12,706 nucleotides of DNA. Source: Lunasporangiospora selenospora (lineage: Eukaryota; Mortierellomycota; Mortierellomycetes; Mortierellales; Mortierellaceae). The position numbers were made by a program, and so were the translations under genes. The notes beneath the pieces are model-generated. The model was not told the origin of the DNA. It worked only from the letters and a program-made list of their open reading frames with translations, and searched no databases. The DNA is taken from assembly GCA_015680635.1 (NCBI GenBank), contig JAABOA010000264.1, forward strand, positions 5,388 to 18,093, in the 5' to 3' direction. Of this stretch, positions 8,101-12,706 are shown piece after piece; position 1 is the first letter of the stretch; every line of letters begins with the position of its first letter.

Positions 8101-9823
8101 CCAAGTTTGCAAATTTCCACAAAGTCGTGTTTGTACCGTGTTGGATCGTTATCAAACATGTCTCCAAAAGATAGTGTTCGCATCATCGCTGTCGGGGTAG
8201 GAAATGCTGTGGGTGTGGGTGGGGTATGCAAGTGCGCTGGGGATACCAAGCCTCTGGAAGGAATAGAGTCCAGAAAGCTCCTGGGACTGTCGTGAAGAGA
8301 ATAATCTCCACGGGTTCCGCCCCTTCGATTTGGGTTCTCTGTTGGCGTGGATGGTGGGGCCATGATCCTGCGACTCTCCATCGTTGCTTGCTCCTGTTTA
8401 ATAGAAGTGAGGGCTGATATGACAAGCGAGCGGAATGCACGTTGATAGGACGATCGGACGGCGCTCATCTCCTCCAGGTACTCTTCGTCAATGATGCCCA
8501 TGTTACTAAGTGTTTTGCAAATCACTGCATAATGGTACATTGTTAAAAAATGGCAAGGTTTTATATACAGTACAGTATGTCTCATCTACTACATTGGTTT
8601 TTTTTCTGATCTGTGCAGCGGACGTACCGTAGAAAAGCTTGCGGTTCCTTTCGGGGCTCTGGTCGTAGAGAACACAAAAGTTGTCCAGGAGTGAGACAAG
8701 CAAAAGTTTTCCTTGTCGACGCTTGTTTTCCTGAATGCGTTCCTGATCCCTTTTCCTCGCCTTTGATATGACATTGAATGAGTGACCTTCGATCGATCCA
8801 TGGTCCGGGTCTGCTTATGATTAAAGAAAAGAAAGAGTTAAAAGGCGAGTTTAAGAACATATATCTCGACTTGCAAGGTCATTACATCTCCTCATTGCAT
8901 TATCACTCACCTTCTCCATATTCCACTTCAGCAAAGTTCTGGAACCGTTCAACAGCCTCGACGTATCCTTCCATCCCCAAGCCTGTGTTGAGTACGGCTT
9001 CATCGTCATAACCCATCGGCGTCATGAGGTAATTGCCAAGTGAGGTGCCCATAGGATACTGATCTTCGATGCCTTCGTCTTCGTCGCCATGGTGTTCTTT
9101 GTCAATTCCTTCATCCTCACTAGATCCATGGCGCGAGCTCCTCGAGTAGTCTCCATCGCCATTGGACAGCTCATTGGCAAAGCTAAACATGCTGATAGAG
9201 TCGGCCTGGCTGCCAACAAACATATCTTCGGTCCCTCCGACTTGTTGGTCACCACTGTCTTCGTCACCATCTTCATCCAGCATGCTAGATCCTTGCCAGA
9301 AGAATGACTGGTATGTTGATTCATGTACAGATCCAGATGGACTATTGCTCACATTCTTCTTATCTCCACCTAGATCATGGGAATTAATGTGGAACTCTGA
9401 GCTGGAAGCCTCAAAAGACGCGAATATGGTTCCTGACGTAACAGACACGGCTCGGGGATGATGCATAGTAGGTTCCGAAGTCGATTGATGGACCTTGAAG
9501 CCGTTCTCAGGTTTGTCTTCTGGATTGTCCACTGGCTCTTCCAGATCCGACTCTGAGTCCGAGTGGAGAGTCATCACTGTAGTATTCCTGGTCAGCCTTT
9601 TAGTCCTCCATTCCGGCGAGAGGGCTGATCCGGATAGGATACTGCCTCGATCCCGTCCTTCGTACGCCCCATAACCCTGTCGAAACGATCCAGCGTTGTG
9701 AGAGCCTTCGGAGAGGACCCTGTGTCGAGGAGAGTCCCTCCCAGCGTTATGTGGAGACCACAGAGGTTTCCTTTCTGTAAAAGTGCGGTTCTCTAGCGCT
9801 TCATTGGGACTTCGGTCGGTCAT
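5123..9823 (-). CDS. HRI-like eIF2alpha kinase (EIF2AK1 type), large fungal form
   Basis: Ser/Thr kinase predicted to phosphorylate eIF2alpha and lower translation initiation under stress. Exons (minus): 9823-8911, 8810-8628, 8524-6338, 6216-6161, 6046-5123; introns 100, 103, 121, 114 nt; 1420 aa plus stop. Residues 1-304 are acidic, Ser-rich and probably disordered. The HRI-type helical domain follows (LLLVSLLDNFCVLYDQSPERN at 340-360, VICKTLSNMGIID). Kinase motifs: Gly loop GRGGFASV (507-514), AIKK with Lys529, helix-C Glu547, LFIQMQLC (866-873), HRDLKPGN (964-971), DFGLVT (from 1054), TYASPEQ (SPE at 1116-1118), DIYSLG (1132-1137). All catalytic residues are present. Inserts lie at about 572-863, 885-935 and 975-1048. 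Exon 4 (56 nt) encodes most of the activation loop. After the kinase come CERCQARCRCSIH (1302-1314) and a coiled coil (about 1370-1415), as in HRI proteins. HRI fits better than PERK because no signal peptide or membrane segment is seen, and better than Gcn2 because RWD and HisRS-like parts are absent. ATG 9823 is the first in-frame ATG; an upstream exon cannot be excluded. Confidence 0.9.
6124..6150 (-). repeat. G-rich tract in kinase intron 4
   Basis: On the plus strand this is C9, TCCT, C6, T8. In the kinase pre-mRNA it reads as A8, G6, AGGA, G9 inside the 114-nt intron 6160-6047, just downstream of the GTATGT donor. Such G blocks can form G-quadruplex and act as intronic splicing enhancers in other systems; the role here is inference. 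Confidence 0.7.
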
Positions 9824-10082
9824 GAGGTGGTACCTTCGTTCCTTTTTTTCCTGGGAGATTAAAGGGACGCCGGGCTCAACAATGGCTCAACGGGATGCCT
9901 GATTTCTAGATGCAACACAAGTCGAATATGCAATAGAGGTTAGTGCCGAGATGAGATGAGGGCGTATATGAAGTAAACGGGGGTGGAAGTGAAGTGTGCC
10001 TGGACGCGATCCAGCCTATGACAGTGAGTAGCAAGGGCGTAAATCAGGCCAGAAAGTGCACGATGAAGGTGAGCAACGATGA

Positions 10083-10131
10083 CAGTGAGGGAGTCAGAGA
10101 GTGGGGGAGGAAGAAGAGGGGAGAGGGAAAG
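10083..10131 (-). promoter_or_regulatory. Pyrimidine-rich tract upstream of kinase gene, promoter candidate
   Basis: On the kinase sense strand this stretch is almost entirely C and T, some 260-310 nt before the start codon. CT-rich blocks often sit just upstream of transcription start sites in fungal promoters. No TATA box was seen beside it. If transcription starts upstream of it, the ATG at 10134 would open a 64-codon upstream frame ending at 9940. Function is inferred. Confidence 0.3.
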
Positions 10132-11247
10132 CATTGTTTTTTTAACGGGCAAGGTGAACGATGCGTTGCACAAAGAGCGGTCGGTCGGTCAGGGTGTCAA
10201 ACATTGTCGCATCCACACAACAGATACACACACAAATACATACAGGGGAGCAAACAGTGTTGATACCTGTCCTTTTTCCCTTTATCGATGCTCCTTGCTA
10301 TTTCTCGTTCTCTCTTTAGTCAGTTTTGGGGTGACCCTGTTTGTGAGGATATTTCAGAAGAGACAAAAAGATTGAGATATTTTTGTACGGGGAGCTGGGA
10401 GTAGCCAATTGATCCCAAGGGACGTGCTTTTGCTGGGGTCACCTTCTGAGCAGATCGTGCCGGGGTACCTATCGACAGCGGCTGTGGTTCATCCAAGGCA
10501 GACACAACTGTGCTTCCACCACCATGCAGAGAGCGCCTCTACGATGTCTGTCGTGGACTGTAGGCAAACACCGTGGGAGGAAATGTGTACTCTCCAGGTA
10601 TCTACGTTTAGTCGCAGCGCAGACTTGTAGTGGGCGTGAAAGATAAAAAAATATAATAAAATAATAAAAAGAAAAAAGAGGGAGAGCAAGCACAAACAGG
10701 TTTCGTTCAATGGGTATCAAGAATGGATTAGATGAAGATAGACAGGACTAGTACAGTAAAGACAATTCTAAGGATGAATGCAAGTTGAAGAGACAAATGC
10801 CAAAATGAGAATGTGATGAATATGGTGCCCCGTTACGGAGCGTGAAGTGGGCGTGGAGTGTTGTGGAATGGAAGGCGACAGACGGAATGCTGAAGGAAAA
10901 AAGGCGAGCAAGGAAAGCCTACATCACGTGTTGCTTCCTTTGATTGACCTGCTGTTCTGCCAGCTTGCAGGTTTGCGAGGTTTGCGGGCCTCGGGCTGTG
11001 CGGGTCTCATTTTTCTGTGTTGCCAGACTCCTATTCGCCAGACTTGATGTCAGTCCTTGAATTGGGAGGATGTCTGAAGGGGTTGTTGTTAGTCCAGGGA
11101 ACGATGACAAGTGCCTCTCAACCACCGCCTCACCCCCTTCTTCCTTCTAGAGCATTCTTCATTCCCCAGACAAGATAGAGCCCTGACTGTGTGCCTTTTG
11201 GTTGTCTATTTTCCGTGTCGACGTGATCCAATAACAGGGGGAGAGAA

Positions 11248-11267
11248 CAGATGTTCATGAACATCTG
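11248..11267. repeat. Perfect 20-bp palindrome with TTCATGAA centre
   Basis: CAGATGTTCATGAACATCTG reads identically on both strands. Flanking purine and pyrimidine runs (GGGGGAGAG on one side, TTCCCTCCCC on the other) could extend a hairpin imperfectly. The centre TTC-AT-GAA has the spacing of one inverted pair of heat-shock-element units. It lies 20 nt beyond a minus-strand AATAAA that follows the METTL5 gene. Confidence 0.85.
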
Positions 11268-11287
11268 CTTCTATTCCCTCCCCTCCT

Positions 11288-11293
11288 TTTATT
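11288..11293 (-). promoter_or_regulatory. Candidate poly(A) signal AATAAA for METTL5
   Basis: A canonical hexamer on the sense strand, 256 nt after the METTL5 stop. The palindrome begins 20 nt further on, where cleavage would be expected. Usage is not proven. Confidence 0.4.
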
Positions 11294-11520
11294 CTTAACA
11301 TTGTCGAAACGGTCATTAGCCACGAGTGGAGGAACCTTTGTAAGTCGTGGCTTCATTTTATCATGTCATCTATTCTTGACTCTTGAAAGAAATGCTGACT
11401 GAACGGGTCGCTGACATTTTTTTTTAATGTTGTCCTGCTGACTTGTCAACAGAGCGCAGGCAAATTTTGTGGGGTATTGATTGTCCACTGTCTTTAATCT
11501 TTTTTTTATGAGCACGAGAC

Positions 11521-11543
11521 TATCGGCACTAGATTTGCCGATA
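11521..11543 (-). other. Stem-loop just after the METTL5 stop codon
   Basis: A 7-bp perfect inverted repeat TATCGGC/GCCGATA with a 9-nt loop starts 5 nt after the TAA. In the transcript sense, an A8 run follows about 14 nt later. It may be a 3' UTR hairpin; chance occurrence is possible. Confidence 0.5.
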
Positions 11544-11548
11544 CCCTA

Positions 11549-12706
<1,158 letters not shown>

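Larger units (their letters stand above)
9824..11548. other. 1.7 kb spacer without a convincing gene (kinase 5' region, METTL5 3' region)
   Basis: The part near 9824 should be the kinase leader and promoter; the part near 11548 should be the METTL5 3' UTR. Visible items are a purine-rich tract at 10083-10131, short CGGT repeats near 10177-10191, an A/T-rich block at 10640-10677, a 20-bp perfect palindrome at 11248-11267, and a stem-loop at 11521-11543. The open frames present lack recognisable domains. One minus-strand segment (10320-10538) reads somewhat like coding sequence and is treated as a finding. No tRNA-like B box or convincing snoRNA was found. Confidence 0.55.

Noticed and set aside
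9940-10134. 64-codon ATG-started frame on the minus strand upstream of the kinase
   Set aside because: Low-complexity sequence, no recognisable domain; could be an upstream ORF only if transcription starts above it, which cannot be seen.
10640-10677. A/T-rich block with AATAAA-like hexamers as evidence for a plus-strand gene end
   Set aside because: No plus-strand coding sequence precedes it; simple A/T richness explains the hexamers.
10813-10895. Possible C/D box snoRNA (GTGATGA ... CTGA, about 80 nt, plus strand)
   Set aside because: The boxes are present by sequence, but the flanks form no terminal stem and no C'/D' pair is clear; such box pairs occur often by chance.

Overview
This is nuclear DNA from a filamentous fungus, most likely an early-diverging lineage (Mortierella-like or another mucoromycete; an inference from gene content and style). 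Every gene is split by short spliceosomal introns of about 96-135 nt with GTANGN/GTGAGT donors, YAG acceptors and TACTAAC/CTAAC-type branch sites. The gene set (HRI-type eIF2alpha kinase, METTL5 rRNA methyltransferase, long tRNase Z, Tlg2/syntaxin-16) argues against Saccharomycotina, where to my knowledge HRI and METTL5 are missing. No rRNA, tRNA, transposon, CRISPR or prokaryotic feature was recognised. All gene models below were spliced by hand; each keeps frame across every junction and rebuilds conserved family motifs.

Layout. (1) 16-2458, minus: 5' part of a long-form tRNase Z (TRZ1/ELAC2 type), running off the left edge. (2) 2459-2737: a 279 bp divergent promoter. (3) 2738-4455, plus: a complete seven-exon Tlg2/syntaxin-16 Qa-SNARE of 341 aa. 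(4) 4456-5122: shared 3' region between convergent genes, with an AATAAA, a G12 run and a pyrimidine tract. (5) 5123-9823, minus: a complete five-exon HRI-like eIF2alpha kinase of 1420 aa. (6) 9824-11548: 1.7 kb without a convincing gene, holding the kinase leader/promoter and the METTL5 3' flank. (7) 11549-12570, minus: a complete four-exon METTL5-type 18S rRNA m6A methyltransferase of 227 aa. (8) 12571-12706: its leader/promoter.

How the genes relate. These are independent housekeeping genes, not a cluster: tRNA 3' end maturation, endosome-to-TGN membrane fusion, stress control of translation initiation, and small-subunit rRNA modification. Three of the four touch translation, but nothing in the sequence shows co-regulation except the divergent promoter shared by tRNase Z and TLG2. 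I see no evidence of a new multi-gene system. The most unusual item is the kinase: more than twice the length of human HRI, with a large insert in the N-lobe, an uncommon insert of about 74 residues between the HRD and DFG motifs, and a Cys-rich motif C-x2-C-x3-C-x-C-x2-H ahead of a C-terminal coiled coil.
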